Below, piece by piece: positions 53,274 through 61,685 of a stretch of 64,000 nucleotides of DNA (position 1 is the stretch's first letter; every line of letters begins with the position of its first letter). The notes under the pieces were generated by a model. That model did no database searches, had not been told where the DNA came from, and saw only the letters and a program-made list of their open reading frames with translations. This DNA comes from Betaproteobacteria bacterium HGW-Betaproteobacteria-1 (GTDB lineage Bacteria; Pseudomonadota; Gammaproteobacteria; Burkholderiales; Methylophilaceae), in assembly GCA_002842435.1 (NCBI GenBank), contig PHCX01000006.1, positions 62,001 through 126,000 of the forward strand, read 5' to 3'. Both the position numbers and the translations under genes were made by a program.

Positions 53274-55859
53274 TCAACTCGCTTGTTGTGTGACCGGCTT
53301 GTCCGGCATTTGCGCAATCAGCTGCGAAGCAACGGCGCTGATGTAGGGCAGTGTCTGCAGGCTGAGCATGGTGACCCATAACTGTGCATCCAGGTTCTCC
53401 GCGCCGCGGTTGTAAAGCATGGCGACAGCGCACAGCACCAGCGCGATGAGCAACAGCAGCTCCTCGTGTACCGGTTCGAAGATGGTGAGCCGCCCGCCGG
53501 CGCCCTTGCCCTTGGCTGTAGGCTTGAAAACACCATCTTTCTTGATGAGGCCCATGATGATGCCCTTGGCGATAGCGTGCGACAGCCCGAGGCTGGCGAG
53601 CGAGGCGCCGAAGATGTCTGCCCAGCTGCAGTTCATGGTGCGGCGGTAGAGTATCGGCCCCATGGCCGCCTTGATGGCGAGGAAGCAGAGGATGGGCAGC
53701 AGCATGATGGACATCGGCAGGCTGAACTCCTTGGGCAATGCCAGCATGGCGATGGTCCAGCCGATGGAACCTAGCGTGAAGAACAGCTGCAGCGCATCAC
53801 CGAGCCAGCCGAACCAGCCGGTAAGGAAGTGATAGCGTTGGCCGAAGTTGAGCGGCGATTTGCCGATCAGCAAGGGCAGGTGGTGTTTGAGGATCTGCAT
53901 GGCACCGAAGGCCCAGCGGAAGCGTTGCGACTTCAGTGCCTTGTAGTTGGCCGGTGTCAGGCCGAGGCCGAAAGTCTCGTCGACGTAGCGCAGGTCCATG
54001 CCTTTTTCCAGCAGGCGCAGGCCGAGCTCGGTGTCTTCGCAGATACACCATTCGGACCAGCCACCGACTTCTTCCAGTGATTTCCGGCGTACCAGCGTCA
54101 TGGTGCCGTGCTGGATCAGCGCGTTGCGTTCGTGTCTATGGTGCATGCCGGTACGGAAGAAGCCTTCGAACTCCCAGTTGCACATGCGGCGGAAGAAGTT
54201 GTTCTCCCAGTCGCGGTGGGCTTGCGGCGCCTGCACCACGGCGACCTGTTCCTCGGCGAAATGCGGCACCAGCACGGCCAGCCAGTCCGGCGTCACGACA
54301 TAGTCGGCATCGACCACGCCGATGACCTCGGCGCGCGGGTCGGTTTCGCGCAGCGCAAAGTTCAGCGCGCCGGCCTTGAACCCCGGCCATTGCGGCAGAT
54401 GGTAGAAGCGGAAGTTGTGCGGCAGGCTTGCCATATAGGCTTCCACCGGTTTCCACAGAGCTTCGTCCTTCGTGTTGTTATCAATGACGATGACTTCAAA
54501 ATTGGTGTATTCAAGTTTTGCCAGGCTCTCGATAGTGGCGATGACCATGGCCGGAGGCTCGTTGTAGCAGGCCAGGTGCACGGAGACGAATTTCTCCTGC
54601 GCCGCCGGCACAGGCTCGGCACGCCGGTAGAAGCGCCGCCAGCCGCCCTTGAACATGACTTCGCTGAACTCGACGCCATAGATCATCAGCACCGCCGATG
54701 TCATCAGCATGGCGAAGATGAGGCCAATCAGGATGACGAAATCGCGTAGCGTGTAGTAGTAATCCCCGGGCAGATTCCAGGCAATGACCAGCGTCGTGAT
54801 ACAGGCCTGCGTCAACAACGCCATGGAGATGCGCCCGCCCAGACGCCAGTGACTGAAACGCCAGGCGATAAAGAGAATAAGCGGGAAGGCGAGCAGCGTG
54901 GACCAGGCTGCCTTGCCGATCCAGCGGTCGTCACGTGGTACGGCCCCGGCCAGCGAGAATTTGGGGCTGCGCTCAGCATTCAGCATGCCCCAATAGGGGC
55001 CGGCCCATCCCTCGATGTCCACCTTCCATGGCTGGTCTATGGCTTCCATCAGGTAGTAGTCGTAGCTCTTGTAGGCAGTTCTGGCGAGAAACTCGCGCAC
55101 GAAACGGGCCTGGTTCACCTGCGATGCGACCGAAGCGCCGATGGCAGGCCCCTTGCTGGGCCAGCCGACTTCGGTGATGACAATCTTCTTGCGCGGGAAG
55201 CGGTCCATCAGCTCGTTGTAACGCTGCATGGCGTAATCCACGGCCTCTTCAACCGGTACGCCCTCGTGGTAAGGCAGCAGGTGGATGGAGATGAAATCGA
55301 CATGCCGCACCAGTTCCGGGTACTTGATCCAGACATGCCAGGGCTCGGCGGTCGAGATCGGCAGCTTGGTCCTGGCCTTGACCTGGTCCAGGTAGGCAAT
55401 CAGTTCCTCGACTTCCAGATCCTCGCGCAACAGCGCTTCGTTGCCGATGATGAGTCTCTGTATGTTGGGATATATCTCGGCTTTGGCCAATAGAGTCTTG
55501 ATCTCGCGCTGATTGGCTTCGTCCTCCGGCCCCAGCCAGGCGCCCGCCGTCACTTTCATGCCGATGACGTTGGCAAGCGCCACTACCTCCGGGTTTTCCA
55601 CTGCGCCATAGGTTCTGATGCGGTCGGTATAGGTGTCCAGTATGCGCAGGTCTTTCAGCAGTTGATCCGTCGTCGGGTAAGTCTGCTCAAGCGGACTCTG
55701 GCCCTTCTGGAATCCGCTGTATGCGAGGCCATGCACGATGGGTGGTGCATCGATCAGGGGTAATGCCCGATTGATTGCCAGCCATAGCGCGGCATGAACG
55801 ATAGCGAACGCCAGCGCGAAGATCAGGGGAGGTGTATAGCGTTTGACGGCGGCGATCAT
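53274..55859 (-). CDS. ndvB: Beta-glucan synthase with N-terminal GH17 domain (NdvB type)
   Basis: An 861-residue inner-membrane enzyme. After a first membrane helix (about 10-33), residues 40-310 form a periplasmic GH17-like domain with both expected glutamates (LIIGNEALLRE; ITEVGWPSKG). Several membrane helices follow. A GT2 glycosyltransferase domain (about 435-680) has all processive-synthase motifs: VDADYVVTP, ICEDTELGLRL and QRFRWAFGA. More membrane helices close the protein. Pseudomonas NdvB, which makes cyclic beta-1,3-glucans linked to biofilm antibiotic tolerance, has the same architecture and length. The GH17 part is expected to transglycosylate the beta-1,3 chain. It overlaps the upstream GH17 gene by ATGA. 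Confidence 0.9.
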   Translation of the reverse strand: MIAAVKRYTPPLIFALAFAIVHAALWLAINRALPLIDAPPIVHGLAYSGFQKGQSPLEQTYPTTDQLLKDLRILDTYTDRIRTYGAVENPEVVALANVIGMKVTAGAWLGPEDEANQREIKTLLAKAEIYPNIQRLIIGNEALLREDLEVEELIAYLDQVKARTKLPISTAEPWHVWIKYPELVRHVDFISIHLLPYHEGVPVEEAVDYAMQRYNELMDRFPRKKIVITEVGWPSKGPAIGASVASQVNQARFVREFLARTAYKSYDYYLMEAIDQPWKVDIEGWAGPYWGMLNAERSPKFSLAGAVPRDDRWIGKAAWSTLLAFPLILFIAWRFSHWRLGGRISMALLTQACITTLVIAWNLPGDYYYTLRDFVILIGLIFAMLMTSAVLMIYGVEFSEVMFKGGWRRFYRRAEPVPAAQEKFVSVHLACYNEPPAMVIATIESLAKLEYTNFEVIVIDNNTKDEALWKPVEAYMASLPHNFRFYHLPQWPGFKAGALNFALRETDPRAEVIGVVDADYVVTPDWLAVLVPHFAEEQVAVVQAPQAHRDWENNFFRRMCNWEFEGFFRTGMHHRHERNALIQHGTMTLVRRKSLEEVGGWSEWCICEDTELGLRLLEKGMDLRYVDETFGLGLTPANYKALKSQRFRWAFGAMQILKHHLPLLIGKSPLNFGQRYHFLTGWFGWLGDALQLFFTLGSIGWTIAMLALPKEFSLPMSIMLLPILCFLAIKAAMGPILYRRTMNCSWADIFGASLASLGLSHAIAKGIIMGLIKKDGVFKPTAKGKGAGGRLTIFEPVHEELLLLIALVLCAVAMLYNRGAENLDAQLWVTMLSLQTLPYISAVASQLIAQMPDKPVTQQAS

Positions 55860-57424
55860 GGTTGGATGGTAGCGGAATCGGGTTGGCGGCTTGGGGACAC
55901 GGCAGATGATATCAGTAACAGCAGCAGCGAGATCCAGGCCCAGAGTTGCAGATTGGACGGCTCAAGTACCAGCAGGGTAAGACTGAAGATCGCAGCCAGC
56001 ACCAGCATGTGGACAAAAGCCCTGGGCTGCGGGATGTGCTCCATACCTGCCAGTTTCGCCAGCAGGCCGAATTGCAGGGCGGGGAGCAGGTAGAGGCTCA
56101 GCGGGAAATCACGGTAGCGGCCATCAAACAGCAGCAGGGCGCTGCCGATCAGCGCCGTCGCTGCCAGCAGCCAGAGGCTGAGGCCTGCACAGCGTTTTGC
56201 CGTGGCACTTTGATTCAGTGCCAATGTCGGCAAGGCCAGCAGACCGACCCAGCCGAAGAGGGCCACGCCACCCAGCGCCAGCCATTCGAGAATGTCGCGG
56301 CAGGCATCGACAAGATAGCCTGCCTGCAGATAAACCATGATGCCGGCAGCTGCACCCAGTGGCAGCATGGCCAAGGCATTGCGAGTGGTGTTGCCGGTTG
56401 ACTTTGCTCGTAATCCGAGCAGGCCGAACAGCAGCATGCCGGCAAAGGCCGAAAGCCATGGCCACCAGCCGTCATTGCGTTCGGCGATGGCATCGGTCAG
56501 CGAGAATTTAGCCTGCAACTGGCTATCGTATATTCCCCAGTGACCGCCTACCGTGCCTTCCAGCACGCGTTTCCAGGGCTGGTCAAAGGCTTCGATCAGG
56601 TTGTAGCGCCATTCCTTTTCGTGCGCTGTCTGCAGAAACTCGCGGATATAGCGCGCCTGATTGACGTTGCCGGGTGCGGAGCCGTTGCGGTGGCGGCCGG
56701 CGCTTGGCCAGCCGGTCTCGCCGATGAGAATGGGTTTGTCGAATGTCTGCTCCAGCCGGTTCATGACGTTGACGGCATGGCTGATAGAGGCTTCGATGGC
56801 TTGCGGTTCGTCTTCCCAGTAGGGCAGGATATGCGCTGTGATGAAATCGACCGAATCCTCTATTTCCTTGTTCTTGAGCCAGAACTCCCAGACATCGGCA
56901 TAGGTGATGGGTATGTCGGTCGAGGCTCTGGCTCGTTCCAGATAAGCCTTGAGCTTGGCCGGTTTCTGTTCCTTGCGCAGCAACACCTCGTTGCCCACAA
57001 TCAGGGCGCGAATCACGTCCGGGTGCTGGTTGGCGAGCTTGAGGCCCAGCGTCAGTTCGCGCTGGTTCTCGGCATCGGTCCAGCCGATCCATACCCCGAG
57101 CAGCACCTCCAGCCCCAACTTGCCAGCGGCTTCCGGCACATGGTCCAGCCCCTGGCCGACAGAATACGTGCGCACGCAATCAAAACGTTCGGCCAGCAGG
57201 GCCAGGTCGTGCTCGATCTGCTGCGGGCTGATGTGCGTACCCTTGATAAACGGGCTTTGCCCCGGCGTGTAATAAGGCGCATAGGACGCGCATTGCATCT
57301 TTTGTTGTGGCAGTTCAGGCACGGCCAGTTGAACCGGCCTGTTCTGCCAGTAAAGCCAGCCTGCTAGCGATATCAGAAGAAGGATATTGAGGACAGCGAA
57401 TGATCGAAGCTGGTTGCGGAGCAT
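55856..57424 (-). CDS. GH17-like membrane protein, first gene of the beta-glucan operon
   Basis: A 522-residue protein with an N-terminal membrane anchor (about 8-25), a periplasmic GH17-like domain (about 45-320) and a C-terminal block of six to eight membrane helices. The two GH17 glutamates are in LIVGNEVLLRK and LIGETGWPSAGRHRNG. The domain is clearly paralogous to the GH17 part of the next gene (compare NEALLRE and EVGWPSKG). It lacks a glycosyltransferase domain, so it would only remodel or cyclise chains, or help export. The four-base ATGA overlap with the synthase gene shows tight coupling. Confidence 0.88.
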   Translation of the reverse strand: MLRNQLRSFAVLNILLLISLAGWLYWQNRPVQLAVPELPQQKMQCASYAPYYTPGQSPFIKGTHISPQQIEHDLALLAERFDCVRTYSVGQGLDHVPEAAGKLGLEVLLGVWIGWTDAENQRELTLGLKLANQHPDVIRALIVGNEVLLRKEQKPAKLKAYLERARASTDIPITYADVWEFWLKNKEIEDSVDFITAHILPYWEDEPQAIEASISHAVNVMNRLEQTFDKPILIGETGWPSAGRHRNGSAPGNVNQARYIREFLQTAHEKEWRYNLIEAFDQPWKRVLEGTVGGHWGIYDSQLQAKFSLTDAIAERNDGWWPWLSAFAGMLLFGLLGLRAKSTGNTTRNALAMLPLGAAAGIMVYLQAGYLVDACRDILEWLALGGVALFGWVGLLALPTLALNQSATAKRCAGLSLWLLAATALIGSALLLFDGRYRDFPLSLYLLPALQFGLLAKLAGMEHIPQPRAFVHMLVLAAIFSLTLLVLEPSNLQLWAWISLLLLLISSAVSPSRQPDSATIQP

Positions 57425-57615
57425 GAAGTATCCATCAATGAGTCAGGCGTGAATCGGAAGATCCGGGTTAAAAATCGCGCGATTTGGCAAAAGCGCACAT
57501 CATAATGCAGGTGACGCGGCAATACAAAAAAATGATGAAAAAACAAATGCTTCTAGTGGCATTCTCGGGATACAATGCGCGCTTTATCCGCAACGTTTTC
57601 TCTTCAAGAGACTTC

Positions 57616-58071
57616 ATGAAACATCTAATCGTTGTTTTTGTATTGTTTACAGGTTTTTACCAAACCGCGCAGGCCAATCAGCCTGCCTTTACCGGTCCCA
57701 ACTACAGCGGCAAATACAGCTGTGAGGGCGAAAACCAAAAAGTCGGCAAATACAAGGTCGATGTCACTTTGCGCCTCAACCTGGTAGCAAGTTCCGGCAG
57801 ATTCGGCGCTTACGAATACACCGCGCAAACCGAGAACGGCATCAAGTTCTACGGCAATGCCGTGTCGCTCGGCAACCAGCTGGCCGCCAGCTACTACCTC
57901 GATACCGTGCGCCGCAAGGGCGAGCCGACCACTGCGCTGGCCACCGCCAAACGTGTATCCGGCGGCCGCTGGAGCTTGCGTGTGGAGTATTTCGAACCGG
58001 ACGATTTCGGTGGCAACAACGGCAAAGAGAGCTGCATGATGCAGCCGCCGGAGAAGAAAAGCACCAAATGA
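57616..58071 (+). CDS. Exported protein of unknown function
   Basis: A 151-residue protein with a clear Sec signal peptide (residues 1-20, cleaved after AQA). The mature part starts NQPAFTGPNYSGKYSCEGEN and looks like a small beta-rich domain with two cysteines (SCEG near the start and ESCMMQ near the end) that could form a disulfide. I do not recognise the family. The ATG at 57616 is chosen because the signal peptide starts there; the 44 codons upstream are in frame but look non-coding. Behind the gene lie a 13-bp tandem repeat and a terminator. Confidence 0.8.
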   Translation: MKHLIVVFVLFTGFYQTAQANQPAFTGPNYSGKYSCEGENQKVGKYKVDVTLRLNLVASSGRFGAYEYTAQTENGIKFYGNAVSLGNQLAASYYLDTVRRKGEPTTALATAKRVSGGRWSLRVEYFEPDDFGGNNGKESCMMQPPEKKSTK

Positions 58072-58108
58072 TCCTGTCCTGACCGGATTTGCTTGATGAG
58101 GTAGCTAG

Positions 58109-58160
58109 CAGAGTCATCAAGCAGAGTCATCAAGCAGAGTCATCAAGCAGAGTCATCAAG
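58109..58160. repeat. Four tandem copies of a 13-bp repeat
   Basis: The unit CAGAGTCATCAAG occurs four times without a gap or change. Just upstream, GCTTGATGA (58091-58099) is the inverse of the TCATCAAGC joint in each copy, so the transcript could form several alternative hairpins. It lies in the 3' region of the small exported protein, before the terminator. Confidence 0.95.
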
Positions 58161-58161
58161 C

Positions 58162-58187
58162 AAGCCAGTCCAAAAGACTGGCTTTTT
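58162..58187 (+). terminator. Terminator after the small exported protein gene
   Basis: AAGCCAGTC-CAAAA-GACTGGCTT is followed by a T run. It is directional for the plus strand. Confidence 0.9.
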
Positions 58188-58192
58188 TAATT

Positions 58193-59260
58193 TCAGCTGG
58201 CGGCTTTTTGCCTGTGCCGCATCAGCGCCCAGGCGACATGCTCGCGCACCATCGCATCGGCATCGTTCTGCCGGGCCTCCAGCGCCGCGATCACCTCAGC
58301 CGTTGCCGGTGCGTTACCCAGGCCGACGGCGATGTTGCGCAGCCATTGCGCATAGCCGATGCGGTAGATGGCGCTGCCGGCCATTCTCGATTTGAACGTG
58401 TCTTCATCCCAGCCGAACAGTTCGACCAGCGTCACATCATCCAGCCCGTGCCGCACATGGAAATCCTCTGCTGCGGTCAGCCGGCCGAAGCGGTTCCACG
58501 GACAGGCCAGCTGGCAGTCGTCACAACCGTAGATGCGGTTGCCGATCAGCGGCCGCAGTTCTTCCGGGATACTGTCCTTCAGCTCGATGGTCAGGTAAGA
58601 GATGCAGCGCCGCGCATCAACCTCATACGGCGCGACGATAGCCTGCGTCGGGCAGATATCGATACAGGAACGACAGGTGCCGCAATGGTTCTGGCCTTGC
58701 ACATCAACCGGCAAGGGCAGGTCGGTGTATATCTCGCCGAGGAAGAACCAGGAGCCAGCCTCGCGCGACAGTAGCAGCGTGTGCTTGCCGCGCCAGCCGA
58801 GGCCGGCCTTTTCCGCCAGCGCCACCTCCAGCACCGGCGCGCTGTCGGTGAACACGCGATAACCGAATTCGCCGATCTCCTGCGCGATGCGGTCGCATAG
58901 CTTCTGCATGCGAGCCCTCAATACCTTGTGATAATCCCGTCCCAGCGCGTAGCGTGAGATGAACGCCTTTTCGCCGTCCGTCATGACCGTCTCGCTATCG
59001 GCGGCGGCAGGCGGCAGATAGTCCATGCGCACGGAGATGACCCGCAAGGTGCCCGGCACCAATTCGGCAGGACGGGTTCGTTTATCCCCATGTTTTGCCA
59101 TATAATCCATAGCACCATGAAAGCCCTTCGCCAGCCAATCACGATGCGCCTGTTCGGCCTGACTCAAATCGGTGTCTGTAATGCCGACCGCGCCAAAGCC
59201 GAGCTCAAGGCCCCAGCGTTTTATGTCGGCGGCAAGGCCGGATAGGTCGTTCGGATTCAT
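58193..59260 (-). CDS. queG: Epoxyqueuosine reductase QueG
   Basis: QueG reduces epoxyqueuosine to queuosine in tRNA, the last step of queuosine synthesis, using cobalamin and two [4Fe-4S] clusters. The 355-residue protein has the cluster motifs CGTCRSCIDICPTQAI and CDDCQLACPWN with the extra upstream and downstream cysteines, and a HEAT-like C-terminal region. Its start codon directly abuts that of tsaE on the other strand (CAT|ATG), so no private promoter space exists between them. Confidence 0.96.
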   Translation of the reverse strand: MNPNDLSGLAADIKRWGLELGFGAVGITDTDLSQAEQAHRDWLAKGFHGAMDYMAKHGDKRTRPAELVPGTLRVISVRMDYLPPAAADSETVMTDGEKAFISRYALGRDYHKVLRARMQKLCDRIAQEIGEFGYRVFTDSAPVLEVALAEKAGLGWRGKHTLLLSREAGSWFFLGEIYTDLPLPVDVQGQNHCGTCRSCIDICPTQAIVAPYEVDARRCISYLTIELKDSIPEELRPLIGNRIYGCDDCQLACPWNRFGRLTAAEDFHVRHGLDDVTLVELFGWDEDTFKSRMAGSAIYRIGYAQWLRNIAVGLGNAPATAEVIAALEARQNDADAMVREHVAWALMRHRQKAAS

Positions 59261-59728
59261 ATGAGCAAGGATTTTACACTGTACCTGGCGGATGAAGCGG
59301 CGACACTGTCAGCTGGTGCGCAACTGGCCGCCCATCTGCAGTCCGGCCTCACCATCTATCTGCATGGCGACCTCGGTGCCGGCAAGACCACCTTCGTGCG
59401 CGGTCTGTTGCATGGCCTCGGTCATCAGGGCAAGGTCAAAAGCCCGACCTACACACTGGTTGAACCTTATGTGATTTCGAGGTTCAATATCTATCACTTT
59501 GACTTATATAGATTTGTCGATCCGGAAGAATGGGAGGCGGCGGGGTTCCGCGATTATTTCAATCCGCAAACCATCTGTCTGGTGGAATGGCCGGAAAAAG
59601 CCGGTGACCTGATTCCGCAAGCGGATATGGATATCATCCTGCAGCCCAGTGACGATGGCAGAATGCTGCAAATCCGTGCAAACTCAAATCTGGCAGAGCA
59701 GTGCTTGCAAGGAATGAGAACAGAATGA
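59261..59728 (+). CDS. tsaE: tRNA threonylcarbamoyladenosine synthesis ATPase TsaE
   Basis: TsaE (155 residues) is the ATPase that works with TsaD and TsaB in t6A modification of ANN-decoding tRNAs. Walker A is GDLGAGKTTFVRG (36-48), followed by VKSPTYTLVEPY and the HFDLYRF motif with WPEKAGD later. It is the first gene of a tsaE-amiC unit, the arrangement known from E. coli (tsaE-amiB). Its ATG follows the queG start codon with no gap, and I see no good Shine-Dalgarno sequence, so a leaderless or weakly initiated message is possible. Confidence 0.96.
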   Translation: MSKDFTLYLADEAATLSAGAQLAAHLQSGLTIYLHGDLGAGKTTFVRGLLHGLGHQGKVKSPTYTLVEPYVISRFNIYHFDLYRFVDPEEWEAAGFRDYFNPQTICLVEWPEKAGDLIPQADMDIILQPSDDGRMLQIRANSNLAEQCLQGMRTE

Positions 59729-59762
59729 ACCGGGCAAAACCGAATCCGAGCAAACCGAATCA

Positions 59763-61187
59763 ATGATTAGATCGAACATCCTCAATCGAGCTTTACTCAA
59801 TCAAGCCAGAACCTGGCTGTTCGTCACCTGCCTGCTACTCGCCGGGGTAGCAGAAGCCGCGCTCAACATCACCGCAACTCGCGTCTGGCCTGCGCCGGAT
59901 TACACCCGCATCACCTTCGAGGCCAAAGACCCTATCCTGCACAGCATGATCATCCTGCAGAATCCGGATCGACTGGTCATCGACCTGCAGGAAGCCGAGA
60001 TCAGCCCGGCATTGCGCAGCCTCGGCGACAAGATTCTCTCCAGCGACCCTTATATCAAGGCCGTGCGGGTCGGCAATTTCAAGCCGGGCGTCGTGCGCGT
60101 GGTGGTCGATCTCAAGTCCGAGATACGCCCGGAGCTATTCTCCCTGCCGCCAGCCGGTGAATACAGCCATCGTCTGGTGCTGGATATCTATCCGCTGGTC
60201 GATCCGCTAATGGCTTTGCTGCAGCAGCTCAACCCGGCCGATGCCGCTGCGCCGCCAGCTGCCTTGCCCCCCGCGGGCACACCTTCGGGCAGCCCACCTG
60301 CCGAAAGCGCGCCGCCGACCGCGTCTCCTGGAACCAGCGCCGGCGTCATCGCGCCGGACGCCAGCGTGACACCGGTGCCGCCGTCAACGCCGGAACCGGC
60401 CCCGATGCCGGAAGTCGTACCGCCAGCTGACAAGCCCCAGGCAGACAAACCACTAACCAGCCGCATGATTACTATCGTGCTGGATGCCGGGCATGGCGGC
60501 GAAGACCCGGGCGCCCTCGGTGCCAGAGGCAGCAGGGAAAAGGACATCACGCTCTCCATCGCCAAGAAGCTGAAAGCGCAGATCGACCGCGAACCCAACA
60601 TGCGTGCCGTGCTGACGCGCGATGGCGACTTCTTCCTGCCGCTCAACAGCCGCGTGCAAAAGGCGCGCAAAGTGCAGGCCGATCTTTTCGTCTCCATCCA
60701 CGCCGATGCCTTCACCCGCAAGGAGGCCAACGGCTCCTCCGTCTTTGCCTTGTCTGAGCGCGGCGCTACCAGTGCCTTTGCCCGCTACCTGGCGCAAAAG
60801 GAAAACGAATCCGACCTCATCGGCGGCGTCAGCATCAACGTCAAGGACCCGCATCTGGCCCGCACGCTGCTCGATCTCTCGCAAACCGCCACTATCAACG
60901 ACAGCCTCAAGCTCGGCCAGGCCGTGCTCGGCAAGATCGGCCAGATCAACCGCCTGCACAAACCGCGCGTAGAGCAGGCCGGCTTTGCCGTGCTGAAAGC
61001 GCCGGATATCCCCTCGATTCTGGTCGAGACCGCCTTCATCAGTAACCCGGAAGAAGAAAGGCGCCTGACCGACCCCGGCTATCAGGACAAGATGGCCGCC
61101 TCCATTCTCGAAGGCATCAAGAAATACTTCTCCACCAATCCTCCGCTTTCCAAATCACGGATGGCCGAATCGAGATTCGCGGATTGA
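59763..61187 (+). CDS. amiC: N-acetylmuramoyl-L-alanine amidase with AMIN domain
   Basis: A 474-residue periplasmic cell-wall amidase needed for daughter-cell separation. It has a membrane/signal segment (about 15-33), an AMIN septal-targeting domain (about 35-140), a proline/alanine-rich linker (150-232) and an Amidase_3 catalytic domain. Zinc and catalytic residues are in LDAGHGGEDPGALG, GSREKDITL, SIHADAF and VETAFISNPEEE. The regulatory helix that blocks the active site in AmiB/AmiC is probably in the ERGATSAFARYLAQKENESD region, implying activation by an EnvC/NlpD-type partner. It follows tsaE by 34 bases. Confidence 0.95.
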   Translation: MIRSNILNRALLNQARTWLFVTCLLLAGVAEAALNITATRVWPAPDYTRITFEAKDPILHSMIILQNPDRLVIDLQEAEISPALRSLGDKILSSDPYIKAVRVGNFKPGVVRVVVDLKSEIRPELFSLPPAGEYSHRLVLDIYPLVDPLMALLQQLNPADAAAPPAALPPAGTPSGSPPAESAPPTASPGTSAGVIAPDASVTPVPPSTPEPAPMPEVVPPADKPQADKPLTSRMITIVLDAGHGGEDPGALGARGSREKDITLSIAKKLKAQIDREPNMRAVLTRDGDFFLPLNSRVQKARKVQADLFVSIHADAFTRKEANGSSVFALSERGATSAFARYLAQKENESDLIGGVSINVKDPHLARTLLDLSQTATINDSLKLGQAVLGKIGQINRLHKPRVEQAGFAVLKAPDIPSILVETAFISNPEEERRLTDPGYQDKMAASILEGIKKYFSTNPPLSKSRMAESRFAD

Positions 61188-61208
61188 TTCGATTGAGGCC
61201 TGGTTCTT

Positions 61209-61607
61209 GTGACACGAGCGGCTTCGGAGACACCATGGACCAAGAAGCTGTGGATCTATGATCTGCGTACCAACATGCACTTCACTCTCAAAACGAACCC
61301 GTTAAGGCGTGAGAATCTGGACGAGTTCGTGGAGCTGTACAACCCGGTAAACCGTCACGAGCGTGCGCCGACCTGGTCTGAGCAGAATGCAGAAGGCCGC
61401 TGGCGCTGCTACGATTATGAGGAGCTGGTCGCTCGCGACAAGGCCAGTCTGGATATCTTCTGGCTGAAGGATGAGTCGCTGGCGGATTCTGACAACCTGC
61501 CGGCGCCGGAAGTCATCGCGCAGGAGATCGTGGATGACCTTGAGGCAGCACTGGAGCAGTTCCGCGAGATTCTGGCGGATGTCGGGAGCGGGGTGGAGGT
61601 GGAATAA
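61209..61607 (+). pseudogene. hsdM: Remnant of a type I restriction methylase (hsdM), C-terminal part only
   Basis: An open stretch of 132 codons whose product matches the C-terminal end of HsdM methylases (ASETPWTKKLWIYDLRTNMH, then FTLKTNPLRRENLDEFVELY, YNPVNRHERAPTWSE and DIFWLKDESLADSDNLPAPE). A complete HsdM is about 500 residues, with the SAM and NPPY motifs upstream; none of that is present, and amiC ends only 21 bases before. No hsdR or hsdS is in the window. The fragment is therefore a leftover of a lost restriction system. It could be expressed by read-through from amiC, but a function is not indicated. Two terminators follow. Confidence 0.88.
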
Positions 61608-61611
61608 AAAG

Positions 61612-61637
61612 CGGCGCATGACAAATGCGCCGTTTTT
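61612..61637 (+). terminator. First terminator behind the hsdM remnant
   Basis: CGGCGCAT-GACAA-ATGCGCCG is followed by five T residues. Confidence 0.9.
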
Positions 61638-61652
61638 CAGGATGGATATACG

Positions 61653-61674
61653 AGGCCGCATCTGCGGCCTTTTT
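61653..61674 (+). terminator. Second terminator behind the hsdM remnant
   Basis: AGGCCGCA-TC-TGCGGCCT is followed by T residues. It lies 16 bases after the first terminator and has the same orientation. Confidence 0.85.
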
Positions 61675-61685
61675 GTTGCCTTTTG

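Noticed and set aside
58109..58160. Possible CRISPR-like repeat
   Set aside because: The 13-bp units are directly adjacent without spacers and no cas genes are present.
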